From the NCBI GenBank assembly GCA_033439765.1, contig JAULSN010000003.1, positions 248,001 through 312,000 of the forward strand: a stretch of 64,000 nt of DNA, in the 5' to 3' direction. The notes under the pieces were generated by a model, which saw only the letters and a program-made list of their open reading frames with translations, was not told the DNA's origin and ran no database searches. The position numbers and the translations under genes were made by a program. The DNA is from Lasiosphaeria ovina. Lineage: Eukaryota > Ascomycota > Sordariomycetes > Sordariales > Lasiosphaeriaceae. Below, piece after piece: positions 32,479 to 43,887 of this stretch (positions are counted from its first letter, which is position 1; each line of letters begins with the position of its first letter).

Positions 32479-33889
32479 ATGGCTGAGCAACTCATTCTCA
32501 AGGGCACGCTTGAGGGCCACGTAAGTTCTTTCGCCGCTCGAACCCTTGGGCCACTGCTCCGAATGGAAGCTGGGCTGCACAAACAAGAACAGAGACTCTC
32601 GCGGGTCCTGGCCGCTGAGCAGGAGGACTGATGGCGATTTCTGCAGAATGGCTGGGTCACCAGCTTGGCCACGTCGATGGAGAAGTACGGCCGTTGTCAA
32701 TTGCCCCGTCGAGAACGCTTGCTCACCATGGAAACAGCCCCAACATGCTCCTCTCCGCCAGCCGAGACAAGACCCTGATCATCTGGAACCTCACTCGCGA
32801 TGAGACCCAGTACGGATACCCCAAGCGGTCGCTCCACGGCCACTCTCACATCGTCTCCGACTGCGTACGTCTGCGGGCGAGCCCTGGCATCGTGAGGAAA
32901 GTTGCGGTTTGCTGATTGGCGTGGCAGGTGATCTCGTCGGACGGCGCCTACGCCCTGTCGGCCTCGTGGGACAAGACTCTCCGCCTGTGGGAGCTGTCGA
33001 CCGGCACCACCACCCGCCGTTTCGTCGGCCACACCAACGACGTCCTCTCCGTTTCCTTCTCCGCCGACAACCGCCAGATCGTCTCCGGATCGCGCGACCG
33101 GACCATCAAGCTGTGGAACACCCTCGGCGACTGCAAGTTCACCATCTCGGAGAAGGGCCACACCGAGTGGGTTTCGTGCGTGCGATTCTCGCCCAACCCA
33201 CAAAACCCGGTTATCGTCTCGTCCGGCTGGGACAAGCTGGTCAAGGTATGCCGATATTTTACCGCACGATTCTCTGCACCCGCTCGCGACACCCCCACCT
33301 ACCATGATGCTAGCAACTTATCTCAAGTATTTGCTACTTCAGAGCCTTAAGTGGCAATGAGACCAACACACAAGCACTGATTCTTTCCCGGGTTTTCCTC
33401 ACGCTTTTGCACTCGATTCTTGATGGTCTGGAACATGACGCTGACCTCGCGATTGCGTGACAGGTTTGGGAGCTCTCGAGCTGCAAGCTTCAGACCGACC
33501 ACATTGGCCACACCGGCTACATCAACACCGTCACCATCTCCCCTGACGGTTCCCTCTGCGCGTCTGGTGGCAAGGACGGTACCACGATGCTCTGGGATCT
33601 TAACGAGAGCAAGCACCTGTACTCCCTGAACGCCAACGACGAGATCCATGCTCTCGTCTTCTCCCCCAACCGTTACTGGCTGTGCGCTGCCACCGCCAGC
33701 AGCATCATCATCTTCGATCTCGAGAAGAAGTCCAAGGTTGATGAGCTCAAGCCCGATTTCCAGAACATTGGCAAGAAGAGCCGCGAGCCCGAGTGCGTCA
33801 GCTTGGCGTGGAGCGCCGATGGCCAGACGCTATTTGCCGGCTACACCGACAACATCATCCGTGCGTGGGGCGTCATGTCGCGGGCATAA
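32479..33889 (+). CDS. cpc-2: Guanine nucleotide-binding protein beta-like, RACK1/CPC-2
   Basis: Five exons: 32479-32520, 32647-32684, 32738-32864, 32928-33245, 33464-33889, encoding 316 aa, the usual RACK1 length. Donors are GTAAGT, GTACGG, GTACGT and GTATGC; branch sites GCTGAT and GCTGAC precede the last two acceptors. Seven WD40 blades are visible ([65 protein letters not shown] and so on). RACK1 sits at the head of the 40S subunit near the mRNA exit and scaffolds kinases. In Neurospora cpc-2 is needed for the cross-pathway response to amino-acid starvation, and yeast ASC1 is the orthologue. Intron 4 (218 bp, far longer than the others at 53-126 bp) contains a U24-like snoRNA. Confidence 0.97.
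33300..33384 (+). ncRNA. snR24: U24/snR24-like box C/D snoRNA inside CPC-2 intron 4
   Basis: The intron carries a C-like box (ATGATGC, 33304-33310), guide TATTTGCTACT (33328-33338) directly before a D'-like box CAGA (33340-33343), a C'-like ATGAGA (33357-33362) and D box CTGA (33377-33380). This order and the roughly 85-nt size fit a C/D snoRNA. The guide matches what I remember of the U24 guide that directs 2'-O-methylation in large-subunit rRNA. Yeast U24 (snR24) is itself hosted by an intron of ASC1, the CPC-2 orthologue. The second guide, before D, is less clearly conserved and box C has one non-consensus base. Exact ends are approximate. Confidence 0.78.
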
Positions 33890-35178
33890 ATCATGCCGCG
33901 CGGTTGGTGACGGGGTCGGGGGCGTGTTCGGGAGGTTACATCTCTGCATAGGGAGCTGAGAGAGAGCGTGTGCTCTCTTGCACTTTTGACGGATTCCATG
34001 GTGGGGGCGTACTTCGGAATGCTTGTCTCGCTTTTGGTCTCTTTCATGGCAGGGAACGAAGAAAGGGGAGCTGGTATAATGCATCATGCAGCCCTAGTCT
34101 CTGCGGCGGGTTTAGTCCGTTGCTTGTGGCAGCGATACGCATACAGCACCCCGATGAAAATCAAACAAAACCGAGAATAATTGCCAACACTGGCGCCCAG
34201 TGACTGCCTCCTTGTTTGTGATGTATTGTCTCTGGCTCTTGCGGGATGCAGTTTAATTTGTTCGTCGTCACTGTCGATCAGCAACTTCCACAGTCTTCCG
34301 GTACAGGTCATTAACCCCCTTTCCGGTGATTGTAACCAGTCCACGCGGGTGTGGAACTAACTAGTCAAGGCTCTCTACTAATTCAGAAGTGCTATGCAAC
34401 TGCCATCAGGATGGAGCAAAACTCTGCATGTGCCATACCACGATTCGGCTCTTCCCTACGACGGGAAACGAGTCTGTCACAATGTTGATGCTCTAATCAC
34501 CAGCTCCAAATACTTTTGGAAGAAGATGGACGGCTGTCCTGTGAGGGGAATGATCTAGTAATAATTCGCGAGACAGTCCTGGGACTTGATATCGCACCTA
34601 CCGTTTGCTACAACCTCGGTTGGCAATGTGCCTAAATCCATGTGTGGTTGGGCTCTCTTAGAGTACTCGGTGTATGTGTTTTGGGGTTTGGAGGTCAGAA
34701 TTAGCTCCCTCTCTATCCGGGTTTGCCGTGATGTATTTTCCAGACTTGTTCAGTGCCGCTGGTGACTTCAGGTTCAGATAACGCATTGCGGTGGTTCCTC
34801 TGGTGCCTTGAGTTTTTCTGGGATCTTATGTCCGGGTGATTTTGTCGTTGGAAAGGGGCAGGTGCTGGGAACGGTGGTGGGCGGCTACATATATGCTTTG
34901 GATAGGGAGAGCGGTGACGGATGTTCAAGGCAAGTTTGACGATGGCAAACTCTGGAAATACGGATGGGCCGAGTGGTAGGTGTTCTTTTTCCTCTTCTAA
35001 TTCCGCCTGTCGAATTCAGCAACGCGAGAGAGGCCGGTGTTTCGAGAAACACGACTGGAAACAGGAATCGTCTTAATCGCATTGTGCTTTGTCTCATGGA
35101 GCCTGTGTGAAAGCTGCAGTTCATCCACCCAGCTGAACGACATTACTTAGGAATCTCCTAAGTGTTCACACTTCCGCC
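33890..35178. other. Convergent spacer downstream of CPC-2
   Basis: No gene is supported; only short, mutually overlapping frames occur. It probably contains the CPC-2 3' UTR in its first 300 bp. Confidence 0.5.
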
Positions 35179-35853
35179 TTAACGCGTTTCTCCTTTTTTG
35201 TCTTCCTCAGCTCTGCTTTCCTTTTCCTCATTCTCTTTCTTTTTACTTATCTCCCCATTTTCCTGTTTCTCCTTTTCTTGTTCCTTCTCCTTCTCCCTCC
35301 CTCTCTCGCTCTCCTTCCCCTTATCCTCCTGCCTCCCCCCACCGCCACCATCTCCCGTCTGCGTCGCCACAGCTTCAGCCCCTGAAACCGCCGCACTCAC
35401 GGATCGAACACCAACACCACGACCTCTCGGCGACCCGCCGCCCCCAGCGCTAGAACTACCCGCCATGCTATAGCTGCTCGTCGTATGGCTATTGCCGTTA
35501 CTCTCGCTCCCGCTGCTACTACCACCACCGACATCCCCGTCTCGGGGGCTCGCCGCCCTCCCCGCTTCGGCACGCCGCCGCCGCCGCCTGCCGCGCCGCC
35601 ACTGCCACACCACCACGCCGAGGAACACCGCCAGAAGCCCCGCCAGCCCCAGGTCTATGGCCGCCGCTGCTTTGATGCCGTCGCCCGAGGCGTATTCGGC
35701 TGCCCAGAGCGAACCCGCGCCGGACCCCGTGCTCGGCTCAGATGCGGGGACGCTGGTGCTAGTGCTGGATGCGGATGCGGATGCGGATGCGGGTGGTGGT
35801 GGTGGTGGTGGTGGTGCCATTGTGTTGATAATTATTCTCATTCGCGTGTTCAT
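35179..35853 (-). CDS. Hypothetical single-pass membrane protein, low complexity
   Basis: ORF of 224 aa from the ATG at 35853 (an upstream start at 36075 is possible but the added sequence looks non-coding). A poly-Pro and Ala/Ser/Thr-rich N-terminal part (about 13-60) is followed by one hydrophobic segment at about 66-84. A string of arginines comes next, then a Gly/Ser-rich and finally a Lys/Glu-rich tail. The arrangement (Ser/Thr stalk, TM, basic stop-transfer, cytosolic tail) is membrane-protein-like. There is no clear signal peptide and the tail is low complexity, so it may not be a real gene. I recognise no family. Confidence 0.35.
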   Translation of the reverse strand: MNTRMRIIINTMAPPPPPPPPASASASASSTSTSVPASEPSTGSGAGSLWAAEYASGDGIKAAAAIDLGLAGLLAVFLGVVVWQWRRGRRRRRRAEAGRAASPRDGDVGGGSSSGSESNGNSHTTSSYSMAGSSSAGGGGSPRGRGVGVRSVSAAVSGAEAVATQTGDGGGGGRQEDKGKESERGREKEKEQEKEKQENGEISKKKENEEKESRAEEDKKGETR

Positions 35854-37030
35854 GTTTTTCTTTTTCTTTGATAGAGAATTGGGTTCTTGTTTTTTTTTAA
35901 AAATCTTTACCTGGCCCTCGTTCAATCTTGTTAGCTGGGAAGTCCAATATTGACGATTTATTATCGATTTAAAAATCAAGCGGGGGCTACAAACAGCTGT
36001 TGAATTGGCGGGTCTTTTCTCGACGCAAACAAGATAAGTTGTCACTCCTGGTCCCCAAATACACCAGCAGGCCATAGCTGGCTTTGGAGGTCCGGGATAT
36101 TATTCATTTTCTTCATCATAATCTTCGAAAAGAGAGAAGAGAGAGTCGAGGCACAAACGCATCAGCGCACTTATTATCCTACGACCACAACCATCTTTCT
36201 CAAAAGGGAAAGGGGGACAGAAGCAAGAGCCGGGGAGACACATGATGGGAGCAAACAGTCACACCATTGACGTGGCTGCCGCTGCCCCCGCCAATGCTAC
36301 GTCCGGCATCCACCGCCAGCAGGAGCCGGGCGGTGATAGACTCGGCAGTAGCAAACTCGAGAGCAAACAGTTATGCGAAATCGAGTCGAGGGCCAGACTT
36401 TGGGCAGTCACATGTTTTCATCCTCCCTGTCTCTGCCAGTTTTGACGTGCCGAATCTCTGCGCAACCGGGATGAGTGCCACTTTGTAGCTGATGGATCTT
36501 GGGACTCTGTAATACCAGGCGCCGTAGGGGATGACGGGGATGGAAAAAAGGGGTGCATTCTAATCTTTGAACCGCGTCACGCAAGTTGATGTCTATTTGA
36601 GTAAGAATAATGGGATATTCTAGGACAATGTTTTTCAGTTTTATAAAAGAGGCCGGTTCTGGCTAAAGTGGCATTGTCTTTCGTTTTCTCATTGAGTTTT
36701 GTTCTTTGTTTGTTTTCCTTGGCATCAGTGTTATTTCCTTACGCTTTAACCTCCTTCTGTTTTGGCCCCCACAAATTTGGTGGTGCATTATTTACGAACA
36801 GTTTGCAGGAAGACGAGAAAAAAAACCCCCCGAAGAATGAAAAAGAAAAACAAATTAAAGATAAATGCAACTTACCTTGCAATTAACTTACCACACTGCT
36901 ACGAGCCTCGATGATAGCTTGAATAAGCCTCTCGTCGCTCGCCGTGACTACCCAGCCGAGACGCCGTGCCCATATCGTGTCATGTCAGCAGCACAAATCC
37001 ACGTACCAACCTACGTAAGCAATCCCTTCG
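35854..37030. other. Spacer between two hypothetical genes
   Basis: AT-rich; 36540-36900 includes T-rich and A-rich tracts. No gene is recognised. Confidence 0.5.
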
Positions 37031-37993
37031 CTACTCAACGGCAGCAACAGGGCTAGCGGCCTCTGGGTCATCTAGCGGCACTCTTGGAGGGCCGCCAGTT
37101 GGATCGTCCAGCGGCGCTTCTGGCGGGCCGAGCGAGAGGCGCAACACGTCAATCGTTCGGCGGAGCGCGACAGCCTTGTCCCGCATCCCGGCCAGCATGA
37201 GCGGCAGCTCGGCGGCGGCGGCGGCGCGCAGGGAGGGATCGAGCACGGTGCGGAACTGCGGGAGGTCGAAGACGTTGGCGAGGGGCAGGGGCAGGGGGTA
37301 TCCGGCGGCGGCGGCGGCGCGCCGCAGCGTGTCGTAGACGTCGCAGATCTGCGGGTCCGTGTAGCGGTCGTGGACGACGGCGAGGCGCGCGTGTCTATCA
37401 TCGTCCTGCTGCTGCCAGCGGGCGTCGGGGCAGGCGCACAGCGCGCCGTGGTGCGGGCGTTCGGAAACCCGCAGCCGCAGCTCGTGCATGGCGGTGAACG
37501 AGAACGGCCCGCACAGGAACTGGCGGCCTGAGGCGGCGTCGAGCACCGTGTACGTGCCGAGGCTCGCGAACCACAGCTTGGCCAGCCACTCCTCGGCCTG
37601 GGCTGCGCCGATGGTGGCGGTGGTGGTGGTGGTGGTGGTGGGCCTGGAGATTCCGGTGCGCCTGGCGCGCTCGAACATGGCGACCCAGCGGCCGCGCACG
37701 AGGTTCAGCTCGAAGAGGTCTGGGTTCTCGAGGGCAGCGATGGTGGCCTCGAGGCAGACGAGGCGGGCCTCCCTGCGGACGAGCTTGGGGTAGTGTTTGA
37801 GGTTGAGCACGTGCGAGGGCGTCAGCTGCAGGCCCGTGTTTTCGTCGTGGGACAAGGCGTGGAAGGTGGTGAGGATAGATGTCTGGCAGGGGACGCACAC
37901 GAGCGAGAGGCGGAGGACCTTGGCGAGGAACAGGTATTCCTCGTCCGCCTGAGACAGCTCGGCCGGAAAGGCCGGGAGAGCGCCGGAATCCAT
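37031..37993 (-). CDS. Conserved-looking fungal hypothetical protein
   Basis: Intronless ORF of 320 aa with steady GC3-rich coding bias. It is mostly alpha-helical with many Leu and Arg. A Thr tract encoded by a GGT/GTG repeat lies around residues 118-125 (37617-37640). A short Cys pair (LCACPD) sits near residue 187, and the C-terminus is Pro/Asp-rich. There is no signal peptide, transmembrane segment or known motif that I can name. The ATG at 37993 is the first in frame. Confidence 0.6.
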   Translation of the reverse strand: MDSGALPAFPAELSQADEEYLFLAKVLRLSLVCVPCQTSILTTFHALSHDENTGLQLTPSHVLNLKHYPKLVRREARLVCLEATIAALENPDLFELNLVRGRWVAMFERARRTGISRPTTTTTTTATIGAAQAEEWLAKLWFASLGTYTVLDAASGRQFLCGPFSFTAMHELRLRVSERPHHGALCACPDARWQQQDDDRHARLAVVHDRYTDPQICDVYDTLRRAAAAAGYPLPLPLANVFDLPQFRTVLDPSLRAAAAAELPLMLAGMRDKAVALRRTIDVLRLSLGPPEAPLDDPTGGPPRVPLDDPEAASPVAAVE

Positions 37994-38496
37994 CTCTCTG
38001 CGGGTGATGGCGATGCCAAGTGTTAGCAGCCAACGAACGAAAACTCACCTCGAGATGTACGAAAGGCGACAAACTCGCGTCTTGAGAGTGGACTGCTCGA
38101 TGGTTGTTGTATGGCTGGGAGAGCAGCAGCCTGCGGCATATTTATCGGGCTTGACCACAATGAAATTGAAGGACACTTGGTAAGGCCGAAGAGAGACAAT
38201 GGCTTTGTCCGGTATATCTATTGCTTGGAATCTAGTAATATAATGTGCATAAAGAGTCTTTTAGCCCTGGGGGTGGGGGTTACTGGAGGCCTTTGTCCCA
38301 GGCTGGGACGGCGGCGCAGACAGATATGTGCATTGCTGCCCGGGCTTCTAATCAACAGCACCACCATTTGCAAACGCCCAAGAGAGAGAGAGGAGAGGGG
38401 TATCAGTTTATAACAAGAGCCCACATGATAGGGTCAAATAGGAGAAAGATGGCCGGTGCCAAGCATCTGAAGATCAACTGCAAAGTTCCTGCCTCC
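37994..38496. other. Promoter region of the 320-aa hypothetical gene
   Basis: A spacer of about 500 bp between two minus-strand genes. No gene is seen; a purine-rich AGAGAGAGAGGAGAG tract lies at 38383-38398. Confidence 0.5.
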
Positions 38497-39542
38497 TCAT
38501 TTCTCTTCAATGTCCTTTTCCACGTCCCCTTCGATGTCGGTAACGGCAGCCGGGTCGAGGTGCTGATCGTCCAAGTTCTTCCTGATAGCTCCCGAGTAGT
38601 GGCCAGGGGCGGAGCTGCCGTCGGGGATGTGGAAGCGTTGGTCGAAGCGGGATATGGCATAGGTGTAGACGACGATCAACTCAATGACAAAATTGACAAT
38701 GTAAAAGGCAGCCTTGTGGTGGTACCACGCAGGGTCCGAAGCCGGGCGGGGAGCAAAATTGACGCCGATGCGGAAGCCAGCGCCGAAGCTCAGCAGCGTC
38801 GCGGTGAAGAGCAGGAGCATGAGCTTGTGACGGAAGGGGCCGCGGCCGAACTTCTCGATGGCATTTTGGCGGGGGAAAAGGATGGCTAGAATCACGACGG
38901 GGATTGGCAGGAAGGCCATTACGGCCAGGTAGGTGCCGGCGAAGAGCTGCACGTCCCGGTCCTTCTGGCGGGCGTCTAGGTCAAGGGTGAAGAAGGAATG
39001 TACCGTGCTTGTGATAACCATAATGAGGGAAGCAATGATGGAAAAATAGAGAGCAAGAAAGGTCCAGTGCGTGGCGCTGTGCCAGCCAAAGGTCGGATGG
39101 TACGCCCGTACGATACGCTGGGTAAATACTATGTTGATGACGAATAGGAGAAGCACGCCGGCAGCGGTGAAGATGTTGGCGGCGATGGCGACGTTGATGT
39201 TGGTTGGGTGGCTGGCCCAGGCCATGCGCATGGATAAGGCCACTATGCGGGCCATGCAGAAGCCAAAGAGCAGCGCAGAGGGGATGAACTTGTGGTCGCG
39301 GCGCCGGTTCAGTTGGAATATTGTCATATTCATTACGGCGCCGCCGACGAAGAAGAGCAGTAACACGGCGATTATGGGGTCATCAGGAATGGGAGTCGGC
39401 AGGCCGCCCGACTGGGCAGTCTGGGGAAGGTAAGGCGGGCCCGAAGGCGGCTGCGAGAAATGTCAGTCGACCGATCCGCATATTAACTCCAGCAAACGAG
39501 GAACCATACCGCCTGCGCTCCCTTGGGCGCGTTGGAAGCCAT
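38497..39542 (-). CDS. Seven-transmembrane fungal protein, DUF3112 family (GPCR-like)
   Basis: Two exons, 39510-39542 and 38497-39450, 328 aa. The intron (39451-39509) has donor GTATGG, branch GACTGAC and acceptor CGCAG. Exon 1 encodes MASNAPKGAQA and exon 2 continues with a Pro-rich extracellular-like N-terminus. Seven hydrophobic segments follow (about residues 36-56, 67-87, 98-120, 138-160, 178-202, 216-235, 252-275) and a soluble acidic tail of about 50 residues. Segment order and motifs such as the conserved NRRRDHKF loop and the FPRQ loop match DUF3112 as I remember it, often labelled 'family C-like GPCR' in fungal annotations. No ligand or G-protein partner is known to me. Confidence 0.8.
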
Positions 39543-41800
39543 CTGTCGGCCGTGATGTGTTATTGGGATGTGCCGAGGTTGCAGTGCCGAAAACAGACCG
39601 CCCCAGGACGAAGGGAGACAGTCAAGGTGTGGTGGTGTTCGGAAACTGGCAACAAAGAAATAACAGACCCGAGTCAGAGTAGGGAGGCTAGGAGATGGGG
39701 TGATATCATAAAGTTCGGACAGTGGTCGCAGACGTGGCTCTTGGGCTTGGACTTGGACTTGGAACTTGGAAGGTGGTACGTGTTTGGGATCGACTCAGAC
39801 GACAGGTGCAGATGGTTGGATGCAGATAGGTAGATGCTGGGTGTGTAACTGCCACTACCAAGCTACTCGTACCTACGGTAGTTATTATATGAGATGAGCT
39901 ATCCGTATTCTAGGCCGATCCACTCCATCCCATCCATGGCCGCCAATACGAAATAGGTCGAGCTTCTTTCTGTTGGCGGGCTGTTGGAAATCATGGCCGC
40001 GGCCCGACAAGGGGAATTGGTCGGCATCGCGTCACTTGACACACCCGGAATCCCAGTGGTGAGCGAGCTGCGAGTGAGACGGACTTAAGAAAGGAGAGCC
40101 CCATGCGCGGACTGCCTGATTTGGAATGGAGCTAGACTTGGTGGCGTTATGTCGCAGATTCGCAGCGTGGACGACTGGTCGGTTGGGGCCGAGACTTGGT
40201 TGTCTGCGCCGGCGTTCAGTGAAGCGCGATGCCCGACAAGACGCGAGGGCCCAATGGTAGGTTAGCAACAAGTCCCGACCCCGACCACTGGGGACGAGGG
40301 AAAAAAGGCCAGTGACGTCCCGAATGACCGTGTGGCTTGCAGAACTTCACATAACTGGCCGCTTTGGTCAAAGAAAGAAACTGCCCAAATCCCCCTTCGG
40401 AAACAATATTCCCGTGTATTCTACTGTAGGCTGCAGTTCACACCGTTCCGTGAGGATACACCACCACGGAGCATCCATGTCGCGTGGAATTGTTTGCGGC
40501 GAACCGCGAGCTGCTGTCGCACAGTCGCACAGTCGCACAGCCGCAGCCGCAGCCGCAGCCGCAGCCTTGCTTCCATTTGCTGCGGCAGTGTGAGTGCGGT
40601 GAGCGAGTCTCATCGTCAAACGCTAGTTAGTGCACAGTTTCACTGCAGCGGCGTGCACCGATGCCCAACGGCTTGTCCCACTCCATCTCGCGTCCGTTGC
40701 TGCGAACTTGGGATTTGACGGAACAGTGGCTGCAAACTGGTCCGTTGTGTACCGGATGCAGGGCGCAGGGCCCGCCACGTCGGGTGCCACGGGTGCCACG
40801 GGTTCGGCCACCTGCCGCGCCCGAAGCTCCGCTTGGACTCGGAAGGTTCTGTCCAGCAATAGTGACACGGGCGGCTCTGCATCCTCTGTATCGTATGCCT
40901 TGAAGCAGCTCTTTTTAGTTGTTATACGCATATAGCTTCGTCATTCGGTTACATCGTTGTCCGACCTCTTGGGATGCTAATGATGGTTATTGAGGCCGAT
41001 GGTGTTCGGAAACAAGCATTTATCGGGCCGCTATGCCAGCAGTGCAAGCAAGTCAAACAACGAAGGACACTCCACATCGCAGTAAATGTCAACACACGCG
41101 TCTCAAGAGGGACAAGGAGACAGGACAGGGTAGCATCCTGTCGAACTGAAACCCCAGAGCAGAGAAGATAGAAGCCCTGCTCAAAACTCGAGACCGTTCC
41201 TAGACTGTGTCAAAGGCCAGACTTACTGACATAAGGGTGGCAATCCCTTTGAAGTTTCCTGCAAGCATCGAATATTCCAAGTTGTCATGGTTTGAGAATG
41301 TTAAAAGGAAGACTGCAACAAAGAGTCTGGCTCTTCCTAGTTCAGGTCTGAATCGGACTTGGGGAAGGATCACCAGCCGTGTGGGTACGAGCGGAAAATG
41401 GAAGAAACATGGAATAGAAAGACCAAAAGAGCGACTTAAGCGATACGAGGCAAAGAAACCCGACAATACCGTATCCAATCAGTAGTGGCAGGTGAGGTCG
41501 TAGTCAATTGCTGTGTTAGACGTGTCCAGTTTGCTGCTTCAGAGGGGCACAGTTGAGATCTTACAGCCGAGCCGAGACTTTAGAGCCGAGATGCGACGGG
41601 CGATGCAGGCTGATCCAATTTGGCTTAGCGCGCTCGCGCGGAGCTTGCCGCGGAGCTTGCCGAGTCGGCCTAGATTTTCCCAATCTCGAGCTTGGCCTTG
41701 GCCTCCCGAGTTCCGGCACGCACATCTACACACCCAGGCACACGACGACTGCACATATCGCGCCGTCAATGCCATCGCCGTCATCGACGACGACAACGCC
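39543..41800. other. Divergent spacer between DUF3112 and uL22m genes
   Basis: 2.2 kb without a recognised gene. It contains CTTGGACTTGGACTTGGAACTTGG-like repeats at 39742-39770 and a CAGTCG/CAGCCG repeat at 40517-40566. The ORFs over the CAGCCG repeat are poly-Ala or poly-Ser artefacts. Confidence 0.5.
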
Positions 41801-43161
41801 ATGAGTCTTAACCTGCCGTCGAGGCGGCTCCTCAAGAGCGGTGGGTCACATCTCCCCTACCAAACGCCTCTCAATTGAAATTGAAATTGAAGCCTGTGCA
41901 AATATGCCACCACCACCACCACCACCACCACCATCACATTTACTACCACCGTCCCCAAAAAGCTGACCTTCCCGCTCGCTGCCCCCTGTTCTCCAGCCTC
42001 GACGCTGTCTTCAACGTCGTCGCCGCCATCCTCTCTTCTACCAGCGCTGCAGTGCCTCTCGCTCGGCTCCAATGCCTCTGCCAAAGCAACAGCCACAACG
42101 CCGACCCCATCGTCGCGTCGACACATGCACACGACCCGGTCCAACCAGTGGTTCTGGAACCGCAACAAGAAGGACGCCAACGCCGGCCCCGAGTCGTCAA
42201 TCGAGAAGCAGATGGGCGGCACCCGCGACGTGCGGAAGAAGCTGATGGAGCGCCTGTCGACGCGGCTCGAGGGCCCGTCCATCTTCGAGGACGAGGCCAA
42301 GGCCACCGGCGACGCCGCCAGCGAGGCCGCCGACGCACACCTCGAGGGTCCCGGAAAAGCCGACGCGAAGCGGCAGCGCAGGGCGCCCGGCGCCTACACC
42401 AAGGCGGGCGCGTCGCTGGTCAAGGAGCACCTGTCGCGGGCCGTCGATCCGGACCCGCGCAGCAGGGTGCGGTGGGAGCGCAAGATGGTGATGCGGGCGG
42501 TGCGCAACGGCACGAACCCGTTCAGCAAGGAGCCGCGGAAGCTGCGCATCGCGCGGACGGAGCGCGAGGTGTCGAGCAAGTCGCCGTGGCTGGCGACGAG
42601 CGTCAAGAAGCTGGTGCACCTGTCGCGGCAGATCGCCGGCAAGCCGCTCGACGAGGCGCTGGTGCAGATGCGGTACAGCAACAAGAAGATGGCGCGCGAG
42701 GTCAAGGTGCAGCTCGAGCTGGCCCGCGACCTGGCCATCGCCGAGCGCGGCATGGGCCTCGGCGAGATCAACGGCGAGGTCCTGCACCCCAGCCAGGCCG
42801 TCAAGATCCAGACCAAGAAGGGCAAGCACGTCGAGATCACCGACCCCACCCGCATGTACGTGGCCGAGTCGTGGGTCAACCGTGGCCCGTGGCGAGCAAA
42901 GGTCCCCTCGTACCGCGCCCGAGGCAACATCCACATGCTCATGAAGCCTTCGACGAGTGAGTCCCCCCCCTTTTCTCTTTTCTGCGACTTTGAAAGCTTC
43001 CGAAACTGACCCCTCCTGCAGGCATCTCCATCGTTCTCAAGGAAGAAAAGACCAGGATACGCGAGCACCAGGAACGCGTGGCTAAGAAGCAGCGCCAGCG
43101 GGTCTGGGTCCATCTTCCTGACAGACCCATCACGGCGCAGAGGCCGTACTACTCTTGGTAG
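41801..43161 (+). CDS. MRPL22: Mitochondrial large-subunit ribosomal protein uL22m
   Basis: Three exons: 41801-41840, 41997-42956, 43022-43161, 379 aa. Intron 1 (156 bp; GTGGGT, branch GCTGAC, TCCAG) holds a CAC repeat. Intron 2 (65 bp) has GTGAGT and TGCAG. The first 80 or so residues (MSLNLPSRRLLKS, then Ser/Ala/Thr/Arg) form a mitochondrial presequence. The L22 fold spans about residues 190-355, with the LVHLSRQIAGKPLDEALVQM signature of the family and KVPSYRARGNIHMLMKPSTS near the end. The C-terminal IVLKEEKTRIREH...ITAQRPYYSW matches fungal mitochondrial L22. uL22 lines the polypeptide exit tunnel of the mitoribosome. Confidence 0.92.
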
Positions 43162-43887
43162 ACGGACGGGGCTGCTTTACTTTCCGGGGGCGTGACAGGG
43201 GCGACAGGAACACGAGTTGTTGTTATCCCCCCTTGCCATCTATGTATGTACATGTACGAGTATCACTTGCTGGGGTGCAAATCGCAAAAATTGACCCATG
43301 TAAATGCGATGCTTTTTGTTCGATATAGCACGGACTATGTGTGACCTTGTAGAAATAGCCCTTGTCTGAACGAGGAAAGGAAATAACCCGAGACAGCAAC
43401 AAAAAAATAATAATATGCTATGCCCATCCATGTGGACGCCCGATAAATAACAGTTCCTTCCCCCCAATGTTGCCCGACAGCTCTCGTCCGACCTAGAGTT
43501 GCTCCAAGTAAATCACGCCCCTCCCTTCTTCGCCCGCCACAACCGCCCCTGTATCTAAGATAGCCCCTCGTGATTCGTAATATCATCAAAAGATGGCAGC
43601 TGGCTGCCGTCGCACCTTGCTTGTCCCCCCATAATAAGTCGCCTCAGCATGGGATACTGCCCCAGCTGCAGCCAAGATATGACGTGTGGCACCAAAAATC
43701 TCTGTGCGTGCTACAGGACGGACCCTAGTGACTGATTGTGGAAAACATCATCGGGAAGGACTCGAGGCCCGCCTGTAATTTGCTGCCAAAATCGCATCTA
43801 CTATTTCTTTGTATTTTTCTCTTCTTTTTGGTTGCGTACGTCTCCGTTTCACTAGCTGCTGATACACACACATACAACGAGCACGCC
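43162..43887. other. Convergent spacer between uL22m and the CFEM gene
   Basis: No gene is seen; it holds the 3' regions of both neighbours. Confidence 0.5.

Noticed and set aside
40517..40566. Poly-Ala/Ser frames over the CAGTCG/CAGCCG repeat
   Set aside because: Hexamer microsatellite in an intergenic region; no start or splice context for a gene.
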